Positions 44,754 to 53,922 of a stretch of 64,000 nucleotides of DNA are shown here, piece after piece. The stretch is from Ectopseudomonas composti (GTDB lineage: Bacteria; Pseudomonadota; Gammaproteobacteria; Pseudomonadales; Pseudomonadaceae), in assembly GCF_001567565.1 (NCBI RefSeq), contig NZ_LSSW01000013.1, forward strand, positions 211,801 through 275,800. The letters run 5' to 3'. The notes beneath the pieces were generated by a model. The model saw only the letters and a program-made list of their open reading frames with translations, was not told the origin of the DNA and did no database searches. The position numbers and the translations under genes were made by a program. Position 1 is the stretch's first letter. Each line of letters opens with the position of its first letter.

Positions 44754-44772
44754 GGTGCGCGCAGCACGCGCC
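44754..44772. repeat. REP sequence downstream of RayT, inverted
   Basis: GGTGCGCGCAGCACGCGCC, close to the reverse complement of the upstream REP, starting three bases after the RayT stop. The opposed orientation makes a REPIN-like pair around the gene. Confidence 0.55.
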
Positions 44773-44903
44773 AACTTTTTTCAGCCGGTCTGTCGATTCT
44801 TTCTTCGCCCATTCGACTACTGCACAGAACCCCGCCCTGGGTTCACTGTCAGCCGTAGGGAGACACCCTGCGCGCGACTTCGACTCGAACAAGGAGAAAG
44901 GCG

Positions 44904-45338
44904 ATGCGTTTCATGGTGATTGTCAAGGCGACCGCGTATTCCGAAGCCGGTGCGATGCCCAGCGAAGAGTTGCTGACGGCCATGGGCCGTTACAACGAGG
45001 AGCTGGCTGCAGCGGGCGTGATCCAGGCGGCAGAAGGCTTGCACCCCAGCTCCAGGGGGGCGCGGGTGAGATTTTCCGGTGCGCAGCGCACGGTGATCGA
45101 TGGCCCCTTCATGGAGACCAAGGAGCTGGTAGCCGGCTTCTGGATCTTTCAGTGCGAGTCGCTGCAGGCCTGCATCGAGTGGGTCAAGCGTTGCCCCAAC
45201 CCCATGCCTGGCGAGTCCGATATCGAGATTCGGCAGATTTTCGAGGCCGAGGATTTCGGCGCCGAGTTCACCCCCGAGTTGCGCGAGCAGGAAGAACGTA
45301 TTCGCGCGCGCATGAGCAGTGAAAATCAAGGAGAGTAA
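44904..45338 (+). CDS. YciI-family (DGPF) protein
   Basis: 144 residues of the dimeric ferredoxin-like YciI fold: MRFMVIVKATAYSEAGAMPS at the start and the family's VIDGPFMETKELVAGFWIF. Such proteins often occur with PhnB-like VOC proteins and ECF sigma factors. The stop codon overlaps the next start by one base. The enzymatic role is unknown. GGAGAAAG precedes the ATG. Confidence 0.88.
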   Translation: MRFMVIVKATAYSEAGAMPSEELLTAMGRYNEELAAAGVIQAAEGLHPSSRGARVRFSGAQRTVIDGPFMETKELVAGFWIFQCESLQACIEWVKRCPNPMPGESDIEIRQIFEAEDFGAEFTPELREQEERIRARMSSENQGE

Positions 45339-45760
45339 TGATGAAGATACATGCCTACCTGATGTTCGACGGCCAGTGCGAGGAGGCCTTCAACCACTAC
45401 GCCGAGGTCTTCGGCGGGAAGCTGGAGATGATGCGCTACGCTGACAGCCCCGAGGATATGGAGGTTCCGGCCGAGTACCAGCAGCGTGTCATGCACGTTT
45501 GCCTGACCGTCGGCGAACAGGTGCTGATGGCCTCCGATAATTTGCCGCAGTACCCCTATGAGGGGATCAAGGGCTGTTCCGTTTCCCTGCAGGTGGACAA
45601 CGTGCCTGAGGCCGAGCGCCTGTATGAGGCATTGTCGGTTGGCGGTTCGGTGCAGATGGAGCTGCAGGCAACCTTCTGGGCGACCCGCTTCGCCATGCTC
45701 ACCGACCGTTTCGGCGTGTCCTGGATGATCAACTGCGTGGTCGATAGTCAGGAGGGTTGA
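45338..45760 (+). CDS. PhnB-like VOC family protein
   Basis: 140 residues of the PhnB/3-demethylubiquinone-methyltransferase-like VOC group: HAYLMFDGQCEEAFNHYAEV, FGGKLEMMRYADSPED, and DRFGVSWMINCV at the end. Translationally coupled to the upstream YciI gene (one-base overlap). A second ATG three bases downstream is equally usable. The function is unknown. Confidence 0.88.
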   Translation: MMKIHAYLMFDGQCEEAFNHYAEVFGGKLEMMRYADSPEDMEVPAEYQQRVMHVCLTVGEQVLMASDNLPQYPYEGIKGCSVSLQVDNVPEAERLYEALSVGGSVQMELQATFWATRFAMLTDRFGVSWMINCVVDSQEG

Positions 45761-45800
45761 CGGCGGCAGGGTGCAATCCGGGAAAGTGTGATTGCACCCT

Positions 45801-45835
45801 GCGCGGCATTGCGCGGCATTGCGCGGCATTGCGCG
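45801..45835 (+). repeat. 10-base tandem repeat
   Basis: GCGCGGCATT is repeated three and a half times directly after the PhnB-like gene, followed by a REP-type arm near 45842-45882 (CGCCGCTAAAGCGCCTCCCA). Confidence 0.8.
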
Positions 45836-45908
45836 TTAGCCGCGATCAAGCGAGAAGCTCGCCGCTAAAGCGCCTCCCACAAGGCGCAGCCTCCGCGTGT
45901 GAGCGCTG

Positions 45909-48167
45909 CTAGCTCGCCAGCGTCAGCGGCGTGGGTTTGTGCTGCACCTGCACGCCTGCGAGAAACTCCTCGCCCCAGCGGCGGATGTCGTTGTAGCAGA
46001 CGATATCGAACAGCTCGCGCAGGCGCGCCTGCGCCTCGCTCTTGGGCAGGTTCAGGGCCAGGTAGCAGGTCTGCGCCAGGTCAGCCGGGTCATGCGGGTT
46101 GGTTAGCAGCGCCCCCTTGAGCTCGGCGGCGGCGCCGGCGAATTCCGATAGCACCAGCACACCACGCCCACCGAGCAGGCCTTGCGCTGCGACGAACTCC
46201 TTGGCCACCAGGTTGAGGCCGTCGCGCAGTGGGGTGATCCACATGACGTCGGCCATGGCGTACCAGGCGCTGACCTCCTCGAACGGCAGACTGCGGAAGA
46301 AGAACTGCAGCGGCGTCCAGCCGATGCGGGCGAAGCGGCCGTTGATGCGACCTACCGCCTGTTCGATCTGGGTCTGCAGCTCGTCGTAGATGGTCATTTC
46401 CTTGGCCGCCGGCACGCACACGGTGACCAGGGTGACCTTGCCGATCAGCTCGGGGTTGTCCGCGAGCAGGCGCTCGTAGGCATTGAGCTTTTCCAGGATG
46501 CCCTTGGTGTAGTCGAGGCGCTCCACCGAGAGAATCAGCTTCACACCCTTCATTTCCTCGCGCAGTTGCGCCATCAGTTCCTTGATCTTCGGCGCTTCCA
46601 GGGCGTTGCGCACGCGCTCGATGTCCAGGCCGACCGGGTGGGCGCCGAGTTTGACCTGGCGGGTGCCGGTATCCAGCGCGGTGGTCATGCGCTCCAGACC
46701 CACGGCGCAGCCATAGGTGATGAAGCGCGGTGCGCAGTTCTGCCGTTCCAGGGTTTTCAGCGGGAACACGCCACGGGCGACGTCGACGAAGTTCTCCACC
46801 TGGCGTGGGATATGGAAGCCGATGTAGTCGCACTGCAGCAGGCTGCCGACGATCTGTCGGCGCCACGGCAGCACGTTGAACACGTCCGCCGAGGGGAAGT
46901 AGGTGTGGTGGAAGAAGGCGATGCGCAGGTCCGGGCGCAGCTCGCGCAGGTAGGCCGGCACCATCCACAGGTTGTAGTCGTGCAGCCAGACGATGGCGCC
47001 TTCGGCGGCTTCCAGTGCGGTGCGTTCGGCGAAGGCGCGGTTGACCTTGCAGAACACCTGCCAGTCGTCCTCGTTGAAGGTGGCGCGTTCCCAGAAGGTG
47101 TGCAGCGTCGGCCAGAAGGCTTCCTTGGAAAAGCGCTTGTAGAAGATGTCGACTTCTTCCTTGCTCAGCTTGACCCGCGCGGCGGTGAGCTTGGGATAGC
47201 GTTCGGCGTCCACCGTGGTGTGGCTGTCGAACGGCTCGTCGTCATTCTCATGCACCGCCCAGGCAACCCAGGACCCGGGGCGGCCATCGCCGAAGAAGCT
47301 GAGCAGGGTGGGAATGATGCCGTTGGGCGAGGTCGGGCGACGACGCTGCAGCTTGCCGGCGGCATTACGGTATTCCTCATAGGGCAGGCGGTGATAGACC
47401 ATCACCAGCTCGGCCTTGCCCGGTTGTGCGGCCTGGCGGCGTTCGGCGGCGATACCGTGTTCACCGAGAAAACCGAAATGGGCGAAGGCCTCGAGAATGC
47501 CGCCGCAACCCGGGCGCTCGGCGTGCAGGGTGCGCGAGTGGCTGTGCGTGGCTTCCAGCAGGGCGGTTTCCGACTGGCCGACGCACACGCCGTGGAAGCT
47601 GGAACTGAGCATGGACAGGTCATTGAGCGTATCGCCAGCGGCCAGCACCTGATCGTGGCTCAGCTCCAGCCAGTCGGCCAGGGCCTGCAGACTGCTGCCT
47701 TTGTTCACGCCCTTGGGCAGAAAATCCAGGTACAGCTCGGCGGAGTAGAGCAGGTCGCAACCCAGCTCGTCAGCGATCTGGCGCAGTTGTGGATTGGCCG
47801 CCTGTTCGGGCGTGCAGAAGTAGGAGCAGCGGCGCGCCTGCGGCACGTCCTGGCGTTCCAGGCCGAATGGCTCGACGGCCCCGGCGACCTGGGTCTCACC
47901 GGGCCAGCGGGTATCGACCAGGCTCTGCAATTGCTGGATCGGTTGCAGGCTATCGCCATGCACCAGGGTCGCGCCGACGTCGGCGATGATGTAGTCCGGC
48001 TGTGGCAGCGTCGGGTCCGCCAGCAGTGGCAGCACGGCCTCCAGGCTGCGCCCGGTGACATAGGCGAGCTTGATCTCCGGGTGCGCGGCGATGGTCTGAT
48101 AGAGGCTCAGACGATCTTCGGGATTGCCAGCGAGAAAGGTTCCATCCAGGTCGGTAGCTAATAGCAT
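45909..48167 (-). CDS. ggpPS: Bifunctional glucosylglycerol-phosphate synthase / phosphatase
   Basis: 752 residues with GGAGA eight bases before the ATG. The N-terminal 240 residues are a HAD phosphatase of the sucrose-phosphatase type (LLATDLDGTFLAGNPEDR; later LAAGDTLNDLSML). The rest is a GT20 glycosyltransferase with IVWLHDYNLWMVPAYLRELR, IAFFHHTYFPSADVFNVLPW, SVERLDYTKGILEKLNAYE and RDGLNLVAKEFVA. This order and the HHTYFPSAD motif match the GgpPS of salt-tolerant Pseudomonas (e.g. P. mendocina, P. anguilliseptica), which makes the osmolyte glucosylglycerol from ADP-glucose and glycerol-3-phosphate. A trehalose synthase is the alternative but fits less well. It suggests moderate salt tolerance. 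Confidence 0.88.
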   Translation of the reverse strand: MLLATDLDGTFLAGNPEDRLSLYQTIAAHPEIKLAYVTGRSLEAVLPLLADPTLPQPDYIIADVGATLVHGDSLQPIQQLQSLVDTRWPGETQVAGAVEPFGLERQDVPQARRCSYFCTPEQAANPQLRQIADELGCDLLYSAELYLDFLPKGVNKGSSLQALADWLELSHDQVLAAGDTLNDLSMLSSSFHGVCVGQSETALLEATHSHSRTLHAERPGCGGILEAFAHFGFLGEHGIAAERRQAAQPGKAELVMVYHRLPYEEYRNAAGKLQRRRPTSPNGIIPTLLSFFGDGRPGSWVAWAVHENDDEPFDSHTTVDAERYPKLTAARVKLSKEEVDIFYKRFSKEAFWPTLHTFWERATFNEDDWQVFCKVNRAFAERTALEAAEGAIVWLHDYNLWMVPAYLRELRPDLRIAFFHHTYFPSADVFNVLPWRRQIVGSLLQCDYIGFHIPRQVENFVDVARGVFPLKTLERQNCAPRFITYGCAVGLERMTTALDTGTRQVKLGAHPVGLDIERVRNALEAPKIKELMAQLREEMKGVKLILSVERLDYTKGILEKLNAYERLLADNPELIGKVTLVTVCVPAAKEMTIYDELQTQIEQAVGRINGRFARIGWTPLQFFFRSLPFEEVSAWYAMADVMWITPLRDGLNLVAKEFVAAQGLLGGRGVLVLSEFAGAAAELKGALLTNPHDPADLAQTCYLALNLPKSEAQARLRELFDIVCYNDIRRWGEEFLAGVQVQHKPTPLTLAS

Positions 48168-48277
48168 CGTTGTTTCTCCAGAAGTGGCCGGTACGGTTCT
48201 GCTCGATTGTGAGCGGCCGACGGGCCGGGTTTCTGGCTGCTTGGGGTAGGCTCAAGGCCTTGCCGAAACAGCCTTTA

Positions 48278-48434
48278 AGAACCTGTCCCGAGACTGCTGC
48301 GCGTATGCCGTGCTGCGTTGTAGCCGAGCTCAGAATGCTCATTTACAACTCGTAAAGTCGAACGCGACTCCAATCGCTTCTTCGCTCGACTTCGCTTTGC
48401 CTGGCTCTAGCTCGCGAGTCTTTGAACAGGTTCT
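48278..48434. mobile_element. MITE-like repeat, 157 bases
   Basis: Bounded by inverted ends AGAACCTGTCCCGAGACT and AGTCTTTGAACAGGTTCT (15 of 18 complementary). There is no coding capacity, and the interior has GAAGAAGCG-type half palindromes. I recognise it as resembling a dispersed repeat of Pseudomonas genomes. No clear target duplication is visible. It lies between ggpPS and the MFS gene, six bases from the MFS stop. Confidence 0.65.
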
Positions 48435-48440
48435 ATGACT

Positions 48441-49691
48441 TCAGGACTGAGTTGTCTCCTCCGTCGAATCATGGGGTGGTGCATCGGGCATCAGCTCCAG
48501 CACCGTAGGGCTGGTGCGCAACATCGGTACGAAGTGCGCAGCGTCGCCAGTCACCAGGTCGCTGACGTGGCGCAGCCGGTAAAGGGTATAGGCAGCCAGC
48601 AGGCCGAGGGTGCAGGCGAAGTACAGCGGCAATGCACCGGCGCCCAGTTGCTCCATCAGTACGCCGGCCAGCAGCGGCCCGCATACCGAACCGATACCGT
48701 TGACCATCAGTAGGCTGGCGGAGCCGGAAAGAATCTCGTCGCTGCGTAGCTGGTCGATCAGTTGTGCCACTGCGATGGGGTAGATGGCGAAGGCCAGGCC
48801 GCCCCAGATGAAAATCGCGCCGAGTAGCAGCGGCCCGGCTGGCAACAGGCTCATGACCAGTGCCAGGACCACGGCCAGGACCACGACCCAGAACAGCACC
48901 TGGCGGCGGTCGTGGCGGTCGGAGTAGATGCCGATGGGCCACTGCAGCAGGGCGCCGCCGAGAATGGTCGCGGTCATCAGCAGGCCGACGCCCGGCGTAT
49001 CGAAGCCGGCCAGGCTGGCGTAGACCGGCGCCATGCCCCAGAAGGCGCCGAGTGCCAGGCCGGACAAGCCAGCAGCGACTATGGCCAGCGGCGCGATACC
49101 CCACAGCTGGCGCAGGTTGCTCGGCTGCGTTTCCGGCAGGCTCGGCTGCGTCTGCCGGGTGAGAGTGATGGGCATCAGTGCGGCGCTGATCAGGATGGCA
49201 GCGATGGCGAACAGGGTGAACTGCACCGGATCAGCCAGGTGCAGCAGTTGTTGGGCCAGTGCCAGGGCACCGAGGTTGACTGCCATGTACACGGCAAAAA
49301 TCTGGCCGCGTTTCTCATTGGGCGCCTGGGCGTTGAGCCAGCTCTCGATGACCATGTACAGCGTCACCAGGGCCAGGCCGTAGAGCACGCGCAAACCCAG
49401 CCAGACCCACGGGTCGATCAGCAGCAGGTGGAGCAGGGCGGCGATTGCGGCCAGCGCTGCGCAACAGGCGAACGCGCGAATGTGCCCGATGCGTCTGACC
49501 AGCGGAGTCGCCAGCCAGGTGCCGAGAAGGAACCCGACGAAGTACCCGGACATGATCAGTCCGAGCATCGTGGTGGAGTAGCCTTCGGCGACGCCACGCA
49601 GGGTCAGTAGGGTGTTGAGCAGGCCATTGCCGAGCAGGAGTAACGCGACCCCGCTCAGCAATGAGCTGATGGGGGCAATCAGGGACCACAT
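48441..49691 (-). CDS. MFS transporter (YcaD-like)
   Basis: 416 residues from the ATG at 49691, chosen because homology begins MWSLIAPISSLLSGVALLLL. Twelve predicted membrane helices, with the MFS loop GYFVGFLLGTWLATPLVRRI between helices 2 and 3. It resembles the YcaD branch, of unknown substrate. Fully separate from ggpPS, with the MITE-like repeat between them; it is not evidently an osmolyte carrier. Confidence 0.82.
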   Translation of the reverse strand: MWSLIAPISSLLSGVALLLLGNGLLNTLLTLRGVAEGYSTTMLGLIMSGYFVGFLLGTWLATPLVRRIGHIRAFACCAALAAIAALLHLLLIDPWVWLGLRVLYGLALVTLYMVIESWLNAQAPNEKRGQIFAVYMAVNLGALALAQQLLHLADPVQFTLFAIAAILISAALMPITLTRQTQPSLPETQPSNLRQLWGIAPLAIVAAGLSGLALGAFWGMAPVYASLAGFDTPGVGLLMTATILGGALLQWPIGIYSDRHDRRQVLFWVVVLAVVLALVMSLLPAGPLLLGAIFIWGGLAFAIYPIAVAQLIDQLRSDEILSGSASLLMVNGIGSVCGPLLAGVLMEQLGAGALPLYFACTLGLLAAYTLYRLRHVSDLVTGDAAHFVPMLRTSPTVLELMPDAPPHDSTEETTQS

Positions 49692-49836
49692 GCGAACTAC
49701 CCTAGGGAACTGTGCCCCTGATAGCAAGCATGAAGCACGCCATGGATTTCGTTATGTGTTAGCAAGTTATTGATTTTTAATGATTATTTTTGCTGATAAA
49801 CGGTCGTGCAATTTTTTCGAGGCAAAACTCGCCCCA

Positions 49837-51180
49837 TCATGGGGCTTGGCTTGCGACCTGCAGGGGCATCAGCGGCTGGTCTGCGCCTTGCAACGTACGA
49901 TTGATGCGCGCGATGAAGTCGTTGATTTCTTCACGTTCGCGACGTTCGCTCAGATGTCGTTCGGCGGTATCTCGCACGCTGCGCGCATGGCGCAGCAGGT
50001 CGGCGCGTTGCTGGGGGCTGGCGGGGCGGTGCAGCAGGTTCTTGAAGGCTTGCAGCAGGCTGACCAGGACGCTGAGGTCTGCTGCACCGTAGGCGCGTAT
50101 CGGCCCCAATAGTTGCAGCAGCAGCTGGTCCAGCGACAGTTCCCGATAGCACAGCCTTGGCGGCTCGTCGGGCAGGCTGGCGAAGTCGCGTTCGGGCAGC
50201 GCCAGGCGTCTGCTCAGCAGCACGCTGAGCAGATCCACTGTCTTGATTGCCGTACCCGGATCGTTGATGCCGGGGCTCAGCGCCTTCACCGCGATCTCCG
50301 ACATCTGCCGGCAGCCGAAGAAGTAATGGCTGCTGGCGTACTCTTCGATGAAGAAGTCGAAGCAGTCGAGCAGTTGCTGGCAGGTGGCCTCGTCCAGCGG
50401 GCGTTCCAGGCGAAACAGCGGGTGCCCCTCGCTGACGAAGAAACCGCGGTGGGCGAGTACGGTCATCCGTACCTGGTGGCGCTGCAGCAGCACGTTGACC
50501 TCGTTGACGTTGAGTTCCTTGAAGTAGCCATTGCGCTGCGCGTTGACGGTGACCCAGTCGCTGTCGTCCGGCCACTGTGGCTCGGCGTCGTACGAGGCCG
50601 CGCCAAGGCTGCAGGCGTCGAGCTTCTCCAGGCTGGCGCCGTAGAGGTTGCTGAGGATGTGTTCGACCTGAATCGACTGCGAGATCGAGCGGATGAAGTG
50701 CACGAACAAACCCAGGCAGGTGATGCCCAGCACCAGGGTGATCAGCACGCCCAGGCTCGGTACGCGGTCGCTGTCGCCTTGTTCGATGGTGGTGATCAGC
50801 AGCAGTGCATAGAGGATGCTGCCGAGGTAGATGCCCAGGGTCTTCTGGTGGCCCTTGCTGCTGATCAGCCCCGGAATCACCCGAGGCGAAAGCGAGGCTG
50901 CGGCATTGTTGAGCACCACCATGACCATCGAGAAACTGAATACCATCAGCGACAGAATGCCGGCCACCAGGGTGCCGAGAATCAGCCTGGCATTGTCGGC
51001 GTTGCGCACCAGGCCAAGGTCGAACTGCCTTTTGAGCGACATTATCCAGGGCTGGTATTCCGCGGCCATGGTCAGCAGGCAGAGCACGAAGAAGCCGATG
51101 GCGATCAGCGTCGGGTAGAACGCCAGGCTGTGAATGATGCGCTGGTAGGCGCGAAACAGGATGTTGCTGGGTACGGCCAT
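49837..51180 (-). CDS. DUF2254 membrane protein
   Basis: 447 residues from the ATG at 51180. Four membrane helices fall in the first 175 residues (e.g. TLIAIGFFVLCLLTMA; GILSLMVFSFSMVMVVLNNA), followed by a soluble domain with the DUF2254 block ALSPGINDPGTAIKTVDLLS. The function is unknown. A short hairpin (GCCCC-ATGAT-GGGGC on the reverse strand, 49845-49831) overlaps its stop and may help termination. Confidence 0.85.
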   Translation of the reverse strand: MAVPSNILFRAYQRIIHSLAFYPTLIAIGFFVLCLLTMAAEYQPWIMSLKRQFDLGLVRNADNARLILGTLVAGILSLMVFSFSMVMVVLNNAAASLSPRVIPGLISSKGHQKTLGIYLGSILYALLLITTIEQGDSDRVPSLGVLITLVLGITCLGLFVHFIRSISQSIQVEHILSNLYGASLEKLDACSLGAASYDAEPQWPDDSDWVTVNAQRNGYFKELNVNEVNVLLQRHQVRMTVLAHRGFFVSEGHPLFRLERPLDEATCQQLLDCFDFFIEEYASSHYFFGCRQMSEIAVKALSPGINDPGTAIKTVDLLSVLLSRRLALPERDFASLPDEPPRLCYRELSLDQLLLQLLGPIRAYGAADLSVLVSLLQAFKNLLHRPASPQQRADLLRHARSVRDTAERHLSERREREEINDFIARINRTLQGADQPLMPLQVASQAP

Positions 51181-51265
51181 TGGCGAATCCGTCGTGAATG
51201 GCGATGACCGCACTATAGCGCTGAAGATGGCAGGCGGCAGGTCTTAAAGACCTCCGCCTGCTGCC

Positions 51266-52465
51266 TCAGTTCACGCACACCCGGGCGATGGCGCTGGCCA
51301 GTTGATCCAGCCTGCCGGCATCCAGCCCGGCGACGTTGGCGCGACCACTGCCGACCATGTACACGCTGAATTCCTCGCGCAGGCGTTGCACCTGCAGCGG
51401 TGACAGACCGGTGTAAGAGAACATGCCGCGCTGCTCGGCGATGTGCGCGAAGCGCTCGCCCAAGCCGTGCGGGGCCAGTGCGTCGACCAGGCCGCAACGC
51501 AGGCTGGCAACCCGCAGGCGCATGCTTTCCAGTTCCTCCTGCCACAGGCGTTTGAGGTCGTCGTCGGCGAGGATCTGCGCGACTACCGCAGCGCCGTGGG
51601 CAGGTGGCGTCGACCACAGGTTGCGGGCGAGGGACGCCAGTTTGCTGCGGATGTCGACGAGCTTGTCGGCTTCGCCAGCGCAGACGATCAGGGCACCGGT
51701 GCGCTCGCGATACAGCCCGAAGTTCTTCGAGCAGGAACTGGTGATCAGCAGTTCCGGCAGCTCGGCGGCGAACAGACGTACCGCCCAGGCATCCTCTTCC
51801 AGGCCGTCACCGAAGCCCTGGTAGGCAAAGTCGATCAGCGGCAGCAGTTCGCGTGCCTTGACCACTTCCAGCACGCGTTTCCAGTCATGCGGGGCGAGGT
51901 CGAAGCCGGTCGGGTTGTGGCAGCAGGCATGCAGCAAGACCACGTCGCCCTTGGGCAGGTGGGCCAGGGTGGCGATCATGGCCTCCACGTCGAGACGGTT
52001 GTCGCTGCTGACGTAGGGGTAGTGACCGACCTTGAGCCCGGCCTCGGCGAACAGGGTTTCATGGATCGGCCAGGTCGGATCGCTCAGCCAGATGCCACGC
52101 CCAGGCAGGCAGTGGTGGATGAAATCGCCGGCCAGGCGCAGGGCGCCGGTGCCGCCCGGCGTTTGCGTCGCGCCGGCGCGTTGCCCGGCGAGCAATGCCG
52201 AGTCCGCCCCCAGCACCAGCTGACTCAGACGTGTGCCGAACGCGGCGTCGCCGTGACCGCCGATGTAGGTCTTGCTCTGTTCGATGTCGATCAGGCGCTG
52301 CTCGGCCAGTTTCACTGCACGGGGAATCGGTGTCAGGCCCTGGGCGTCCTTGTAGACGCCAACACCGAGGTCGAGGCGTGCCGGGTTGCTGTCGAGGCGA
52401 TAGGCCTCCATCAGGCTCAGGATGGGGTCGCCCGGCACGCGGGCGACCTTGGCGAAATGGCTCAC
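51266..52465 (-). CDS. phhC: Aromatic amino acid aminotransferase
   Basis: 399 residues, a class I PLP aminotransferase. The PLP-binding Lys lies in [19 protein letters not shown], and further hallmarks are [12 protein letters not shown] and [16 protein letters not shown]. In the phh operon it transaminates tyrosine to 4-hydroxyphenylpyruvate for catabolism. Its start overlaps the phhB stop by four bases (ATGA), so the two are translationally coupled. Confidence 0.93.
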   Translation of the reverse strand: MSHFAKVARVPGDPILSLMEAYRLDSNPARLDLGVGVYKDAQGLTPIPRAVKLAEQRLIDIEQSKTYIGGHGDAAFGTRLSQLVLGADSALLAGQRAGATQTPGGTGALRLAGDFIHHCLPGRGIWLSDPTWPIHETLFAEAGLKVGHYPYVSSDNRLDVEAMIATLAHLPKGDVVLLHACCHNPTGFDLAPHDWKRVLEVVKARELLPLIDFAYQGFGDGLEEDAWAVRLFAAELPELLITSSCSKNFGLYRERTGALIVCAGEADKLVDIRSKLASLARNLWSTPPAHGAAVVAQILADDDLKRLWQEELESMRLRVASLRCGLVDALAPHGLGERFAHIAEQRGMFSYTGLSPLQVQRLREEFSVYMVGSGRANVAGLDAGRLDQLASAIARVCVN

Positions 52466-52815
52466 TTGCGGCCCTCGGCGCTGGCGGCCAGTACATCGGT
52501 ACGCGCAGCCATGATGAAGTCATTGCGGTGCAGGCCGCGCATTTCGTGGCTCCACCAGGTGACGGTGACCTTGCCCCATTCGGTGAGCAGGGCCGGGTGG
52601 TGGCCGACTTCCTCGGCGATGGCGCCAACGGCGTTGGTGAAAGCCAGGGCATGGCGGAAGTTCTTGAACAGGTACACGCGCTCCAGCTCCATGTGGTCGC
52701 CGCGTACCTCGATGTTCCAGTCGGGGATCTCGCGGATCAGCTCGGCCAGTTCCTCATCGGACACTTTCGGCGCATCGGCGCGGCAGGCTTCGCATTGGGC
52801 TTGGGCAAGGCTCAT
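52462..52815 (-). CDS. phhB: Pterin-4a-carbinolamine dehydratase
   Basis: 117 residues with AGGAGA six bases before the ATG. It regenerates the pterin cofactor used by PhhA. The family signature is [20 protein letters not shown], with the catalytic His residues in GHHP and in WSHEMRGL. A short hairpin (GGCCCGG / CCGGGCC, 52836-52856) stands in the 154-base gap to phhA and may tune expression of the downstream genes. Confidence 0.94.
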   Translation of the reverse strand: MSLAQAQCEACRADAPKVSDEELAELIREIPDWNIEVRGDHMELERVYLFKNFRHALAFTNAVGAIAEEVGHHPALLTEWGKVTVTWWSHEMRGLHRNDFIMAARTDVLAASAEGRK

Positions 52816-52835
52816 GGGGTTCTCCTGTTTTTTGT

Positions 52836-52856
52836 GGCCCGGATGAAAACCGGGCC
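52836..52856. terminator. Hairpin between phhA and phhB
   Basis: A perfect 7-base stem GGCCCGG / CCGGGCC with loop ATGAAAA, 20 bases upstream of phhB. A possible attenuator; no T-run on the transcribed side. Confidence 0.4.
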
Positions 52857-52969
52857 ATGTCTGCGAGCCGCTCCGGACTTGATCCGGGCTACTCGCTCGT
52901 GTGTGGCAGCCGCGTCCAGGCAGCGAAGCGCGCGGGCAGCGGCAGCCGTGGGCAAGAGCGCGTCACGGT

Positions 52970-53755
52970 CTACGCGGCTTTCGGTGGAAACTTCGGCGCG
53001 TGCAGGCCTAACTGCATGGCCTGCTGCACCAGCGCCATGATGTCTTGCTGAGCCAGCTCGAACAGGCGCTTGAGCTGCGGCAGAACGAAGTAAACCGGCT
53101 GCAGGATATCGATGCGATAGGGCGTGCGCATTGCCTCCAGTGGATCGAAGGTTTGATGCTCGGGCATATCGGACAGCGCGTAGAGCGTTTCCTTCGGCGA
53201 TGAGAGGATACCGCCACCATAGATGCGCCGGCCTGCTGGAGTGTCGAGCAGGCCGAACTCGATGGTCAGCCAGTACAGGCGCGCCAGATAGACGCGCTGC
53301 TCTTTGGTGGCCTTGAGGCCGAGCTTGCCGTAGGTGTGGGTGAATTCGGCAAACCAGGGATTGGTCAGCATGGGGCAATGGCCGAAGATCTCATGGAAGA
53401 TATCCGGCTCCTGCAGGTAGTCCAGTTCTTCGGGCGTGCGAATGAAGGTGGCGACGGGAAACTGCTTGCTGGCCAGCAGCTCGAAGAAGGTCTGGAAGGG
53501 AATCAGCGCCGGTACCCGCGCCACCCGCCAACCGGTAGCGGTTTCGAGCACGCGATTGATTTCACTTAGCTGCGGGATACGCTCGAGTGGCAGGCCGAGC
53601 TGCTCGATGCCATCCAGATATTCCTGGCAGGCGCGGTTCTGGATCACCTCCAGTTGGCGAGTGATCAGGGTGTTCCACACCTGATGCTCGCGTTCCGGGT
53701 AATGGATAAAGCCACTCTCGTCCGGTTCCCGGGCCAGGTACTGCGTGCTCTTCAT
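52970..53755 (-). CDS. phhA: Phenylalanine-4-hydroxylase
   Basis: 261 residues, AGGAGG before the ATG. It converts phenylalanine to tyrosine using tetrahydropterin and O2. The iron ligands are the two His residues of DIFHEIFGHCPML and the Glu of YWLTIEFGLL; the pterin site includes FQTFFELLASKQFPVATFIR. First gene of phhABC. Upstream, where phhR would normally lie in divergent orientation, there is instead AT-rich DNA with an inverted-repeat arm whose sequence resembles a PhhR/TyrR box. Confidence 0.96.
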   Translation of the reverse strand: MKSTQYLAREPDESGFIHYPEREHQVWNTLITRQLEVIQNRACQEYLDGIEQLGLPLERIPQLSEINRVLETATGWRVARVPALIPFQTFFELLASKQFPVATFIRTPEELDYLQEPDIFHEIFGHCPMLTNPWFAEFTHTYGKLGLKATKEQRVYLARLYWLTIEFGLLDTPAGRRIYGGGILSSPKETLYALSDMPEHQTFDPLEAMRTPYRIDILQPVYFVLPQLKRLFELAQQDIMALVQQAMQLGLHAPKFPPKAA

Positions 53756-53922
53756 CGTTGCCTCCTGCTGGGGCTGTTGTTCTTGTTGAGTTCCAGCATG
53801 GTGCCGGCGACACCTGTGGGCCAGAGGTCGGCAGTGCAGGAGGACGGTGTGATGCGGGTAGTTCGTAACTATTTCTTTACTCTTTTGCCCAGTGTCCGGC
53901 TGATGTGGGTTCGTTTTCGATT

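Noticed and set aside
45801..45835. Tandem repeats as a CRISPR-like array
   Set aside because: Units are only 10 bases and directly adjacent without spacers; no cas genes are present.
46182..48161. Open frame of about 660 codons antisense to ggpPS
   Set aside because: Shadow of the real gene; no start context and no recognisable domain.
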